15,420 bases of DNA from Bacillota bacterium (lineage in GTDB: Bacteria > Bacillota > Clostridia > Acetivibrionales > Acetivibrionaceae): positions 1-15,420 of the forward strand of contig JAEZUI010000176.1 in assembly GCA_023421115.1 (NCBI GenBank), written 5' to 3'. The notes below the pieces were generated by a model. It had not been told where the DNA came from. It made no database searches and was given only the letters and a program-made list of their open reading frames with translations. The position numbers were made by a program, and so were the translations under genes. Below, piece after piece: positions 1 through 6,904 of this stretch. The stretch's first letter is position 1. Each line of letters begins with the position of its first letter.

Positions 1-1
1 G

Positions 2-433
2 TTGTTTTATGGTGAATACCAGCATTCAGTCGATGCTAAAGGTCGTGTTATAGTACCGTCTAAGTTTAGAGACGGACTTGGTGAGAAGTTTATTGTAACC
101 AAGGGCCTTGATAACTGTTTGTTTGCGTATTCGTCAGAAGAGTGGGGTAACCTCGAAACCAAGCTCAAATCACTTCCATTTACCGATAAGGATGTAAGAG
201 CATTTGTAAGATTTTTCTTTGCAGGAGCGACTGAATGCGAAGTGGACAAGCAGGGAAGAATACTATTACCTCAAAACTTAAGGGAATATGCCGGACTGGA
301 AAAAGACATCTATGTTATAGGGGTATCCACAAGAGTTGAGATTTGGGATAAGACCAAATGGGAGAATTACTCTGGTGATGAAAATATGAGTGCAGAGAAT
401 ATTGCTGAAAAAATGGCAATGCTCGGGATATAG
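2..433 (+). CDS. mraZ: Transcriptional regulator MraZ
   Basis: MraZ is a DNA-binding protein of the SpoVT/AbrB fold that usually binds repeats upstream of its own gene and regulates the dcw cluster; it is also nucleoid-associated. The 143-residue product has the normal family length and the two tandem AbrB-like units, each with the signature D-x-x-G-R: D11-A-K-G-R15 near the N-terminus and D82-K-Q-G-R86 in the second half. The N-terminus MFYGEYQHSVDAKGR matches the family start, so TTG at position 2 is very likely the true start, but its ribosome site and any MraZ boxes lie outside the window. The stop codon TAG is also the first three bases of a 31-bp hairpin repeat. First gene of the cluster, with rsmH following after 128 bp. 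Confidence 0.95.
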   Translation: MFYGEYQHSVDAKGRVIVPSKFRDGLGEKFIVTKGLDNCLFAYSSEEWGNLETKLKSLPFTDKDVRAFVRFFFAGATECEVDKQGRILLPQNLREYAGLEKDIYVIGVSTRVEIWDKTKWENYSGDENMSAENIAEKMAMLGI

Positions 434-520
434 CCTCTTTATATGAAAGAGGCAAAATCGTAGGGACTCGATGTCCCGGAGATTTTCTGTAGCCTCTTTA
501 TATGAAAGAGGCAAAATCGT
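431..520 (+). repeat. Duplicated 31-bp hairpin repeat between mraZ and rsmH
   Basis: Two identical 31-bp copies lie at 431-461 and 490-520, 59 bp apart start to start. Each contains the hairpin GCCTCTTT / AAAGAGGC with loop ATATG, followed by AAAATCGT. Between them is a second hairpin, GGGAC (463-467) / GTCCC (473-477), enclosed by the outer pair AAAATC (454-459) / GATTTT (481-486). The first copy supplies the mraZ stop codon. There is no T-run after the stems on the plus strand, so this is not an ordinary terminator. It could be a processing or attenuation structure in the mraZ-rsmH mRNA, or a recent local duplication. Identity and pairing are read directly; function is unknown. Confidence 0.85.
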
Positions 521-561
521 GTCTTAAAGATAAAGTTTAAATTTGGAGTTGATAATGTTTA

Positions 562-1503
562 ATGGAATTTGAGCATAAGCCGGTACTGTTTGAGGAGTGT
601 ATCGAAAATCTTGATATAAAGCCTGATGGAGTATATGTTGACGGTACTCTAGGAGGTGCAGGGCATTCTTCAAGGATATACCAACAACTTAGTGAAAAAG
701 GCACTTTGATAGGATTAGATCAGGACGTATTTGCCCTTGAAACGTCAAAAAAGCGGTTACAAGCTCAGAACGGCAAGGGTTCATTGATTTTTGCCAATAC
801 AAATTTCATTAACATAAAAAATGTATGTGAGAAAAATAAAATTGAAGCTGTTGATGGAGTTTTACTGGATCTTGGGGTTTCATCACACCAGCTTGACGAA
901 GGCGAAAGAGGTTTTAGCTATAATAAAGACGCTCCATTAGATATGAGAATGGATAGAAGACAGAATTTTACAGCCGAAACAATTGTGAATGAATATAGTA
1001 AAGATGAAATAAAAAAAATAATCAGGGATTTCGGCGAAGAGAAATGGGCATCTAGAATTGCTGACTTTATAGTTGGGAGAAGAGATGAAAAGAAAATCGA
1101 AACAACGGGTGAGTTGGTTGAAATAATAAAGGCAGCCATACCTAGTTCGGCAAGGAGAGAAGGGCCACACCCTGCAAAACGTACTTTTCAGGCGTTAAGG
1201 ATAGCAGTAAACGATGAATTGGGTATTCTAAGTAAGACCATAGAAGATGGCATAGGCTTGCTGAAACCCGGAGGAAGGTTTTGTATAATAACATTTCATT
1301 CTCTAGAAGATAGAATAGTAAAAAACGAGTTTAATAAATATATCAATCCATGTACGTGTCCTAGTTCGTTTCCGATTTGTGTATGTGGAAAGGTAAAGAC
1401 TGCACAAGCTGTGCATAGAAAACCTATAACACCTACAGAGGAAGAATTAGAAACTAATCCAAGGTCTAGAAGTGCAAAGCTTAGAGTAATTAAAAAAGTG
1501 TAA
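562..1503 (+). CDS. rsmH: 16S rRNA (cytosine(1402)-N(4))-methyltransferase RsmH (MraW)
   Basis: RsmH transfers a methyl group from S-adenosylmethionine to N4 of C1402 in the P-site decoding region of 16S rRNA. The 313 residues show the family's landmarks in order: the SAM-binding loop DGTLGGAGHS (27-36), DLGVSSHQLD (103-112), PLDMRMD (125-131), KRTFQALRIAVNDEL (206-220) and GGRFCIITFHSLEDR (237-251). A four-cysteine patch, C264-x-C266 and C273-x-C275, lies near the C-terminus. ATG at 562 is the first usable start because an in-frame TAA precedes it at 553; the likely ribosome site GGAG (545-548) is 13 bases upstream, which is long. Second gene of the cluster. A 776-bp gap then separates it from ftsL, where other species often have only a few bases. 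Confidence 0.97.
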   Translation: MEFEHKPVLFEECIENLDIKPDGVYVDGTLGGAGHSSRIYQQLSEKGTLIGLDQDVFALETSKKRLQAQNGKGSLIFANTNFINIKNVCEKNKIEAVDGVLLDLGVSSHQLDEGERGFSYNKDAPLDMRMDRRQNFTAETIVNEYSKDEIKKIIRDFGEEKWASRIADFIVGRRDEKKIETTGELVEIIKAAIPSSARREGPHPAKRTFQALRIAVNDELGILSKTIEDGIGLLKPGGRFCIITFHSLEDRIVKNEFNKYINPCTCPSSFPICVCGKVKTAQAVHRKPITPTEEELETNPRSRSAKLRVIKKV

Positions 1504-1505
1504 AG

Positions 1506-1525
1506 ATCCGGACTATAATCCGGGT
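1506..1525 (+). other. Stem-loop just after rsmH
   Basis: CCGGA (1508-1512) pairs with TCCGG (1519-1523) around the loop CTATAA, and the stem can be extended by an A-T and a T-G pair to 1506-1525. It begins three bases after the rsmH stop codon. No T-run follows, so it is not a typical Rho-independent terminator; it could protect the 3' end of the rsmH message. Confidence 0.4.
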
Positions 1526-1537
1526 TAAAATAAACAA

Positions 1538-1620
1538 ACAAAGGATAAAAATGTAAAGCACAAAGGATAAAAACGTAAAGCACAAAGGATAAAAACAAAA
1601 AACACAAATGAGAAAATGTA
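1538..1620 (+). repeat. 22-bp direct tandem repeat, 3 to 4 units
   Basis: Units lie at 1538-1559, 1560-1581 and 1582-1603, each starting ACAAAGGATAAAAA, and a degenerate fourth runs from 1604 to about 1620. Units 1 and 2 differ at a single base (T1552 versus C1574); unit 3 diverges in its last third. The unit length is about two helical turns. The stretch is noncoding in every frame examined. Confidence 0.85.
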
Positions 1621-1688
1621 GTATGAAATGATTGGAAAACAAGCGTTTACTTATATGTAAGGCACACTGAAAGACAAAAACAAAAAAT

Positions 1689-1983
1689 ACAAAAGAAATT
1701 TAAAAACACAAAAGAAGAAATTAAAAATTACAAAAGAAAAAAGTTATAAGAGTAAGTAACAAAAATACAAAAGAAAAATTAAATGAAACTACAGTACTAA
1801 AGAGAAGTGAAGTTGTAATTACAAAAGAAGAAATATTAAAACAAACTACAAAAGATGAGAAATGAAGAAACTGAAAAATACAAAAGAAAAGAAGTAAAAT
1901 TACAAAAGAAAAGTTAATCAAATTACAATTTACAAAAGAAGAAAACAAAAGGCGATACTTACAAAAGACAAATCAGACAAAAG
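1689..1983 (+). repeat. Field of twelve interspersed ACAAAAG words
   Basis: ACAAAAG starts at 1689, 1708, 1730, 1767, 1821, 1848, 1880, 1902, 1932, 1945, 1961 and 1977, usually preceded by T and followed by A. Spacing is irregular (13 to 54 bases), so this is not a simple tandem array. A thirteenth copy sits at 2105. The word is on the plus strand only. Its role is unknown; it could be a degenerate expanded repeat, a protein-binding RNA or DNA tract, or the remnant of a Lys/Glu/Thr-rich coding region. Confidence 0.8.
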
Positions 1984-2117
1984 GTTAGTTGTGCTTGTGT
2001 CCAATTATAGAAAGTACTTTTAGAAATGTTTTGGGCACATGAAGATGAAGTGCATTTTGACATAAGAGAGGTAAAAAATTGTGTTAAAAAGCACTGGTAA
2101 TGAAACAAAAGCACATG

Positions 2118-2233
2118 AATTTGATAGGGCATAGTTGCAATATCAAATTATTTGAGATTAATTCCGGGAGAGTATGCCTTAGGGCTGACCCCCGGATTTA
2201 TTTCGCCTCTCGGGTAAAATGAGAGGTGGCATA
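2118..2233 (+). promoter_or_regulatory. Structured leader with possible pseudoknot upstream of ftsL
   Basis: Four complementary pairs occur in series. AATTTGATA (2118-2126) pairs with TATCAAATT (2141-2149). TCCGGG (2163-2168) pairs with CCCGGA (2191-2196). CCTCTC (2206-2211) pairs with GAGAGG (2221-2226). TATGCC (2173-2178), inside the loop of the second stem, pairs with GGCATA (2228-2233), beyond the third stem, which would make a pseudoknot. A loop-to-joining pair ACCC (2188-2191) / GGGT (2212-2215) is also possible. The block is clearly richer in G+C than its surroundings and ends 46 bases before the ftsL start. I do not recognise a known riboswitch or ribozyme in it. Confidence 0.5.
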
Positions 2234-2279
2234 ACTTTTTAAAATATAGGGTTATAAAATGCAAATGAGGTGAATACAA

Positions 2280-2771
2280 ATGATAAAAACGGATAAAAAC
2301 TATATCCAAGGAACAGCTGCAAGAAAACTTGAGTATGATGTTTATGAAGAAAATAAAGTTCTTAGCAACAAGAAAAAACAAAGAGTTAATAATAAGCTAA
2401 AAGTAAAAGTTGTATTTGCCTTTATGGTTGCATTTGCATTAAGTGGCTTTGTTATGTACAGATATGCATTAATAACTGATCTAAACTATAAAATTAATAC
2501 AAAAATGAATGCGTTAACCGAAATAAAGAATGAAAACACCCGACTAAAGGTTAAGATAGAGAGAGAACTTGATCTTCAAAAAATTCAGCAATTTGCTGAG
2601 GAAAATCTAGGTATGCAAAAACCGGATAAATCTCAGTGTACATTTGTAAAAGTACCGAGAAGTGATTTTACCACTGCTTCAAATAAAAATGAAGGTAGAG
2701 CAAAAAATTCGGATAATATTTTTGAAGCGCTGTTAAGTAAGGTAGACAAGTTGACGGAATTTCTCTATTAG
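2280..2771 (+). CDS. ftsL: FtsL-like septum formation membrane protein
   Basis: This is a small bitopic membrane protein expected to act with DivIB/FtsQ and DivIC/FtsB in the divisome, where the trio activates the septal SEDS-PBP synthase. The 163 residues form a basic cytoplasmic N-terminus (1-42), one membrane segment (about 43-63), a predicted coiled coil rich in Lys, Glu, Asn and Leu (about 66-98), and the short motif LGMQKP (110-115), typical of the FtsL/DivIC superfamily. A charged C-terminal tail follows. ATG at 2280 has a good ribosome site, GAGGTG at 2267-2272, seven bases upstream. Sequence conservation in this family is low, so the call rests on size, topology, the motif and its place between rsmH and the class B PBP. 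Confidence 0.85.
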   Translation: MIKTDKNYIQGTAARKLEYDVYEENKVLSNKKKQRVNNKLKVKVVFAFMVAFALSGFVMYRYALITDLNYKINTKMNALTEIKNENTRLKVKIERELDLQKIQQFAEENLGMQKPDKSQCTFVKVPRSDFTTASNKNEGRAKNSDNIFEALLSKVDKLTEFLY

Positions 2772-2839
2772 GCCATTTTAAAAATTGTTAATGTATTACA
2801 AGTGGGTTGAGCTTAATAAAATATTTAATATAAAAAGAT

Positions 2840-2880
2840 AAAACTGCGTCTTAATTTTAAAATAAAAGCAGGAGTTTTTA
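2840..2880 (+). terminator. Weak terminator-like hairpin after ftsL
   Basis: AAAAC (2840-2844) can pair with GTTTT (2874-2878) and TGC (2845-2847) with GCA (2868-2870), leaving a GGA bulge. The loop contains the palindrome ATTTTAAAAT. The right arm ends in a five-T run. With a bulged and AT-rich stem it is at best a partial terminator between ftsL and spoVD. Confidence 0.3.
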
Positions 2881-2921
2881 GTTTCGGGTTATTGAAATTT
2901 GACAATTTTGATGGACATTAC

Positions 2922-2951
2922 TTGAAACAAAGACCGGGTTTATATTAGAAT
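2922..2951 (+). promoter_or_regulatory. Sigma-A-like promoter for spoVD
   Basis: The -35 box TTGAAA (2922-2927) and -10 box TAGAAT (2946-2951) each match the consensus at five of six bases and are 18 bp apart. Transcription would start near 2958, about 60 bases before the spoVD start. The predicted leader contains the hairpin CAGTTAG (2959-2965) / CTAACTG (2977-2983), then a weaker one, ATACAA (2985-2990) / TTGTAT (2998-3003), immediately before the ribosome site. This would let spoVD be transcribed separately from ftsL. Confidence 0.5.
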
Positions 2952-3018
2952 TATGGCGCAGTTAGTTTATAATCAGCTAACTGTATACAAGTAAAAATTG
3001 TATTTTGGGGGGAATAAC

Positions 3019-5196
3019 GTGGCCGGTCCTAGTGTAATAATGAAAAAAAGACTTATATTTTTAATGTTTGCATTTTCTGTACTTATAGTTGCACTTACCG
3101 TCAGAGTAGGATGGATACAGATTGTAAAGGGAGCTTGGTTTCAAGAACAGGCGTACCAGCAACAAAATCGTGATAGAGAAATAACTCCAAGGCGAGGAAC
3201 CATCTTAGATAGAAATATGAAAGCCTTAGCTATAAGCGCAACTGTCGAGCGAATAGTTATAAATCCTCAGGATTTTAAGAAATTGGAAGAAAGTAAAAAG
3301 GAAGAAATTGCCGATAAGCTTTCTCAAATACTAGAACTCAATAAAGAAGAGGTACTGAAAAAAATCAAAAAAAATGTAAGTTATGAAGTAATTAAGAAGC
3401 AAGTAGAAAAAGAGGTGGGAAATAAAGTAAGAGAGTGGATAGAAAAAGATAATATTGTTGGAATATATATAGATGAAGATACAAAAAGGTATTATCCTCA
3501 AAATAATTTAGCATCCCATGTAATAGGTTTTACCGGTGCAGATAATCAGGGACTTGATGGAATAGAGAAAATTATGGAAAGGTATCTTAAGGGTGTACCA
3601 GGGAAAATTTTAAGTGAGACGGATGCGAGCGGGAGGTATGTTCCTTTTTCGGAAGAAAAGCGTATAAACCCTCAGGATGGTCTTAATGTTGTACTTACTA
3701 TTGACGAAAACATTCAATATTTTGCGTCTAACGCTTTAGATAAAGCTATAAGTGACAATAAGGTGTTAAATGGAGCTGTAGCTATAGTTATGGATCCTAG
3801 AAACGGTGATATTCTTGCAATGGTTTCAAAGCCGGATTTTGATTTGAATAATCCTCGGTCGGCACCTCCGGGCGAAGATCCGGAAAACTGGAACGGGTAT
3901 TCTGGTGAAGGAGTAAATAAGCTTACTAAGACAGTCTGGAGAAATAAATGTGTTGTGGATACATATGAACCTGGTTCGACTTTCAAGGCAATTACATCAG
4001 CGGCTGGATTGGAAGAGGGTGTTGTTACACCTGATACTATGACAGATGATTATACAATAAATGTGTCAGGACATAATATAAACTGTTGGAAACCTAATGG
4101 ACATGGAGTAGAAACCTTTAGAGAAGCTGTGTACCATTCTTGTAATCCGGCCTTTGTAAAAGTTTCACAGGCACTTGGATTAGACAGTTTTTACAAATAT
4201 ATTAAAGCTTTTGGTTTTTACGATTCTACTGGTATTTTACTTCCTGGGGAGGCAAGAAGTCAATTTCATCCAAAACCTACAGAAATAGATATGGCGGTTG
4301 CTTCCTTTGGGCAGAGATTTCAGATATCTCCAATACAGCTTATTTCAGCCTATGGTGCAATAGCAAATGGTGGTAAGCTTATGAAACCAAGAATCGTTAA
4401 GGAGTTAACCGACTCTGATGGTAATGTTGTGGAAAAGTATGAACCTGAAACGGTCAGAAATGTGATATCTCAGAAAACTTCAGAGACATTGAGAGATATA
4501 TTGGAAGGAGTTGTAGGAGATGAAGCCGGTGGGGGGAAAAATGCTTATGTTAAAGGCTACAGAGTTGCAGGTAAGACCGGTACATCAGAGACAAAGCAAG
4601 ATGGGGTTTATATAGCATCCTTTTCAGCAATTGCGCCTGCCGACAATCCAGTTATATGTGTTCTTGTAGCTTTAGATAACCCGACAGGAGATTCTTACTA
4701 CGGTGGTGTTATAGCTGCACCGGTTGCAGGTAAAATTGTAGAAGATACATTGAATTATTTAGGAGTTGAAAGAAGATACAATGAAAAGGATCTTGAAATG
4801 ATGGCTGAAGAAGTAATTGTTCCGGATATACGAGATAAGACAGTTGAAGAAGCTAAAAAAATTCTTAAAGAAAAAGGACTTGAATGGAAGATTGAAGGGG
4901 ACAATAAAGCTAATGATGCTATTGTCAAACTTCAAACACCTAGATCGGGTGCAAGGATTGCAAAGAAGTCTGTAGTTATAACATATACCTACACACCTGA
5001 AACTGAAAACATGGTCAAGGTGCCTGATTTGTCAATGAAGACTGTAGATGAGGCGACCAGAGCACTCAATGATGTGGGTCTTAATATAAAAATAAACGGT
5101 ATAGGTAATGCAATGGCTCAGAGTACAGAAGCAGAAGTTCAATTACCTGAAGGTAGTGTAGTAGAGGTGGACTTTAGATTTCTTGATACTGATTAA
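3019..5196 (+). CDS. spoVD: Class B penicillin-binding protein, SpoVD/FtsI type
   Basis: This is a membrane-anchored D,D-transpeptidase that crosslinks septal or spore-cortex peptidoglycan with a SEDS glycosyltransferase partner. I chose GTG at 3019 because GGGGGG (3007-3012) lies six bases upstream; the in-frame TTG at 2998 precedes that site. From GTG the protein has 725 residues: a short basic N-terminus, a membrane segment (about 11-30), a PBP dimerisation domain, and a transpeptidase domain with S320-T-F-K323 (the acyl-serine motif), S374-C-N376 and K519-T-G-T522. Two PASTA domains follow (about 601-664 and 666-722). All catalytic motifs are intact. Pairing with the spoVE-type gene downstream favours SpoVD, but in clostridia one such protein may also serve vegetative division, so FtsI remains possible. 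Confidence 0.93.
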   Translation: MAGPSVIMKKRLIFLMFAFSVLIVALTVRVGWIQIVKGAWFQEQAYQQQNRDREITPRRGTILDRNMKALAISATVERIVINPQDFKKLEESKKEEIADKLSQILELNKEEVLKKIKKNVSYEVIKKQVEKEVGNKVREWIEKDNIVGIYIDEDTKRYYPQNNLASHVIGFTGADNQGLDGIEKIMERYLKGVPGKILSETDASGRYVPFSEEKRINPQDGLNVVLTIDENIQYFASNALDKAISDNKVLNGAVAIVMDPRNGDILAMVSKPDFDLNNPRSAPPGEDPENWNGYSGEGVNKLTKTVWRNKCVVDTYEPGSTFKAITSAAGLEEGVVTPDTMTDDYTINVSGHNINCWKPNGHGVETFREAVYHSCNPAFVKVSQALGLDSFYKYIKAFGFYDSTGILLPGEARSQFHPKPTEIDMAVASFGQRFQISPIQLISAYGAIANGGKLMKPRIVKELTDSDGNVVEKYEPETVRNVISQKTSETLRDILEGVVGDEAGGGKNAYVKGYRVAGKTGTSETKQDGVYIASFSAIAPADNPVICVLVALDNPTGDSYYGGVIAAPVAGKIVEDTLNYLGVERRYNEKDLEMMAEEVIVPDIRDKTVEEAKKILKEKGLEWKIEGDNKANDAIVKLQTPRSGARIAKKSVVITYTYTPETENMVKVPDLSMKTVDEATRALNDVGLNIKINGIGNAMAQSTEAEVQLPEGSVVEVDFRFLDTD

Positions 5197-5266
5197 GGAA
5201 TAACGAAAAAACAACTTCTTATTCTCATATTGTGAGAACATTATCAAATCAAGTTTTTCGTTATCC
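5197..5266 (+). other. Large nested hairpin after spoVD
   Basis: ATAACGAAAAA (5200-5210) pairs perfectly with TTTTTCGTTAT (5254-5264), and GG (5197-5198) can add to CC (5265-5266) across a one-base bulge, giving about 13 pairs. Inside is a second hairpin, TTCTCA (5222-5227) / TGAGAA (5233-5238), with a five-base loop. The structure begins immediately after the spoVD stop codon. It lacks a terminal T-run, so it may be a 3'-end stabiliser, an mRNA processing site or a small mobile-element remnant rather than a classical terminator. Confidence 0.6.
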
Positions 5267-5410
5267 CAGAGTTGGAACTTATATTTTAATCGTTCCTAAG
5301 TATTATATTATACAAGATATAGTGGTCGTTTTGCATTAAGTATTTGAGTTCAATTTACGGATGTAGATGATGTTTATGTTACAAAGTGTTTGTAATAGGA
5401 GGAGTGTAAA

Positions 5411-6904
5411 ATGGTACTGAAAGATTTGATTAAAGACTTAGAAATACTTGATGTTAAAGGTGATTTAAACTTAGAGTTAGACGGTATAGCATATGATTCA
5501 AGAAAAACAAAAAGTGGTTCGCTATTTGTCTGTATAGAAGGATTCAAGGCTGACGGACATAAGTATATTCCCCAGGCAATTGAAAACGGTACTAAAGCTT
5601 TGCTGGTTCAAAGAGACGTAGAGGTGCCTGAAGGGATAACTGTTGTAAGAGTTAAGGACACAAGATATGCTTTAGCAAGTATCGCAGACATATTTCATAA
5701 ACATCCGTCTGGTAAATTCAAACTCATTGGAGTAACGGGTACAAAGGGAAAGACAACAACTACATATATGATTAAGTCCATACTTGATACTTATGGACAG
5801 AAGACAGGACTTATAGGTACAATATGTAATAAGATAGGTAATGAAGTTCTGCCGACAGACAGAACTACACCGGAAAGCTATGATCTCCAGGAGCTTTTTG
5901 GAGAGATGCTGGAAAAAAAGGTAGATAGTGTTGTGATGGAAGTGTCTTCACACGCTTTAGATCTTCACCGTGTAAGTTGCAGTGAATTTGATATAGGAGT
6001 ATTTACTAATTTGTCAAGAGATCATCTGGATTTCCATAAAACCTTTGAAAACTATTTGGCCGCTAAAATCAAATTGTTTAAAATGTGCAAAAAGGGACTT
6101 GTCAATATTGACAGTGAATATGGAAGACAGGTGGTTGATAGTGCAGAGTGTGAAGTACTTACCTTTGGAATTGATAACGATGCAGATATAAAGGCGGTTG
6201 ATGTAGTAAAAAAACAGGACAGTGTAGAGTTTAAGGTTATTACACCCTGGTTTACCGAGGAAATACATGTTAATATTCCCGGTAAGTTCAGTGTGTATAA
6301 TGCACTTGCTGCCGTTGGCAGCTGTGCTTTGATGGGAATATCCTTTGAATATATTAAGGACGGTTTAAAAAGCGTTACAGTACCGGGAAGGGCTGAGGTG
6401 GTTGCTACAGGAACCGATTATACAGTTATTATTGATTACGCACATTCTCCTGACAGTCTTGAAAACATTCTTGCCACCGTAAAAGGTTATGCACCGGCAA
6501 GAGTGATAAGTTTGTTCGGCTGTGGTGGTGACAGGGATAAATCCAAAAGGCCGATTATGGGGGAAATATCCGGGAAATATGCGGATTTTACCATAATTAC
6601 CTCAGATAACCCAAGAACTGAAGAGCCCTCTGCGATAATTAATGATATAGAAGAAGGTATTAAAAAGACCAAAGCTGCATATATAACAATTGTAGACCGT
6701 AGAGAGGCAATAAAATACGCAATTCAAAATGCCCGACCTAATGACATAATTGTTCTTGCAGGCAAAGGTCATGAGACTTATATAATGCTAAACGACAAAA
6801 CAATTCACTTTGATGAAAGAGAAGTAGTAAGAGAAATACTCGTTGAAATGAATGCAAAACTATTAGACAACACGGAGGATAACAATGGAGACTTTAAAGT
6901 GTAA
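5411..6904 (+). CDS. murE: UDP-MurNAc-L-Ala-D-Glu:meso-DAP ligase (MurE)
   Basis: MurE is a cytoplasmic ATP-dependent ligase that adds the third amino acid of the peptidoglycan stem. The 497 residues show the Mur ligase order: an N-terminal UDP-binding domain (AYDSRKTKSGSLF region), the ATP loop G110-T-K-G-K-T-T116, the central motif SSHALDLHRV, and the C-terminal domain with DYAHSPDSLENIL. The substrate motif is D399-N-P-R402, followed by TEEP; DNPR is the pattern of meso-diaminopimelate enzymes, whereas lysine-adding enzymes differ there, so the cell wall should be DAP type. ATG at 5411 follows AGGAGG (5397-5402) at eight bases. The gene overlaps murF by 20 bp, implying translational coupling. 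No clear promoter is visible in the AT-rich stretch 5267-5396. Confidence 0.97.
   Translation: MVLKDLIKDLEILDVKGDLNLELDGIAYDSRKTKSGSLFVCIEGFKADGHKYIPQAIENGTKALLVQRDVEVPEGITVVRVKDTRYALASIADIFHKHPSGKFKLIGVTGTKGKTTTTYMIKSILDTYGQKTGLIGTICNKIGNEVLPTDRTTPESYDLQELFGEMLEKKVDSVVMEVSSHALDLHRVSCSEFDIGVFTNLSRDHLDFHKTFENYLAAKIKLFKMCKKGLVNIDSEYGRQVVDSAECEVLTFGIDNDADIKAVDVVKKQDSVEFKVITPWFTEEIHVNIPGKFSVYNALAAVGSCALMGISFEYIKDGLKSVTVPGRAEVVATGTDYTVIIDYAHSPDSLENILATVKGYAPARVISLFGCGGDRDKSKRPIMGEISGKYADFTIITSDNPRTEEPSAIINDIEEGIKKTKAAYITIVDRREAIKYAIQNARPNDIIVLAGKGHETYIMLNDKTIHFDEREVVREILVEMNAKLLDNTEDNNGDFKV

Larger units (their letters stand above)
1504..2279. other. Long gene-free, A-rich, repeat-filled interval
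   Basis: No convincing gene is present in these 776 bases. From left to right it holds a small hairpin after rsmH, a 22-bp tandem repeat (1538-1620), twelve copies of ACAAAAG (1689-1983) plus one at 2105, an imperfect stem-loop (about 2049-2095) and a compact structured block just before ftsL (2118-2233). The plus strand is strongly purine-rich up to about 1985. Reading frames there are short and lack start codons, although seven of the twelve ACAAAAG copies share one frame and encode Thr-Lys-Glu-type runs between stops. The minus-strand open frames are low-complexity Phe/Ser/Val-rich shadows of the same repeat. Confidence 0.8.

Noticed and set aside
431..520. CRISPR-like array.
   Set aside because: There are only two repeat copies, the intervening 28 bases are themselves a hairpin, and no cas gene is present.
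1721..1948. Minus-strand open frame of 75 codons in the rsmH-ftsL interval.
   Set aside because: It is low-complexity Phe/Ser/Val sequence created by the complement of the ACAAAAG words, with no ribosome site or family resemblance.
1725..1986. Plus-strand Thr/Lys/Glu-rich frame with repeated TKEE-like words.
   Set aside because: It has internal stops and no start codon; it is kept only as a possible origin of the repeat field, not as a gene.
2163..2233. HDV-like or pistol ribozyme in the ftsL leader.
   Set aside because: The pseudoknot topology is similar, but the joining regions have the wrong length, no catalytic cytosine is placed correctly, and TTAGGGC has no GCCCTAA partner downstream.
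2221..2233. T-box-like sequence GAGAGGTGGCAT.
   Set aside because: The conserved T-box core is not matched, and no specifier stem or terminator/antiterminator pair is visible.
2899..2927. Promoter using TTGACA at 2899-2904.
   Set aside because: Although the -35 is perfect, no acceptable -10 lies at 16-18 bp; the TTGAAA/TAGAAT pair downstream is better.
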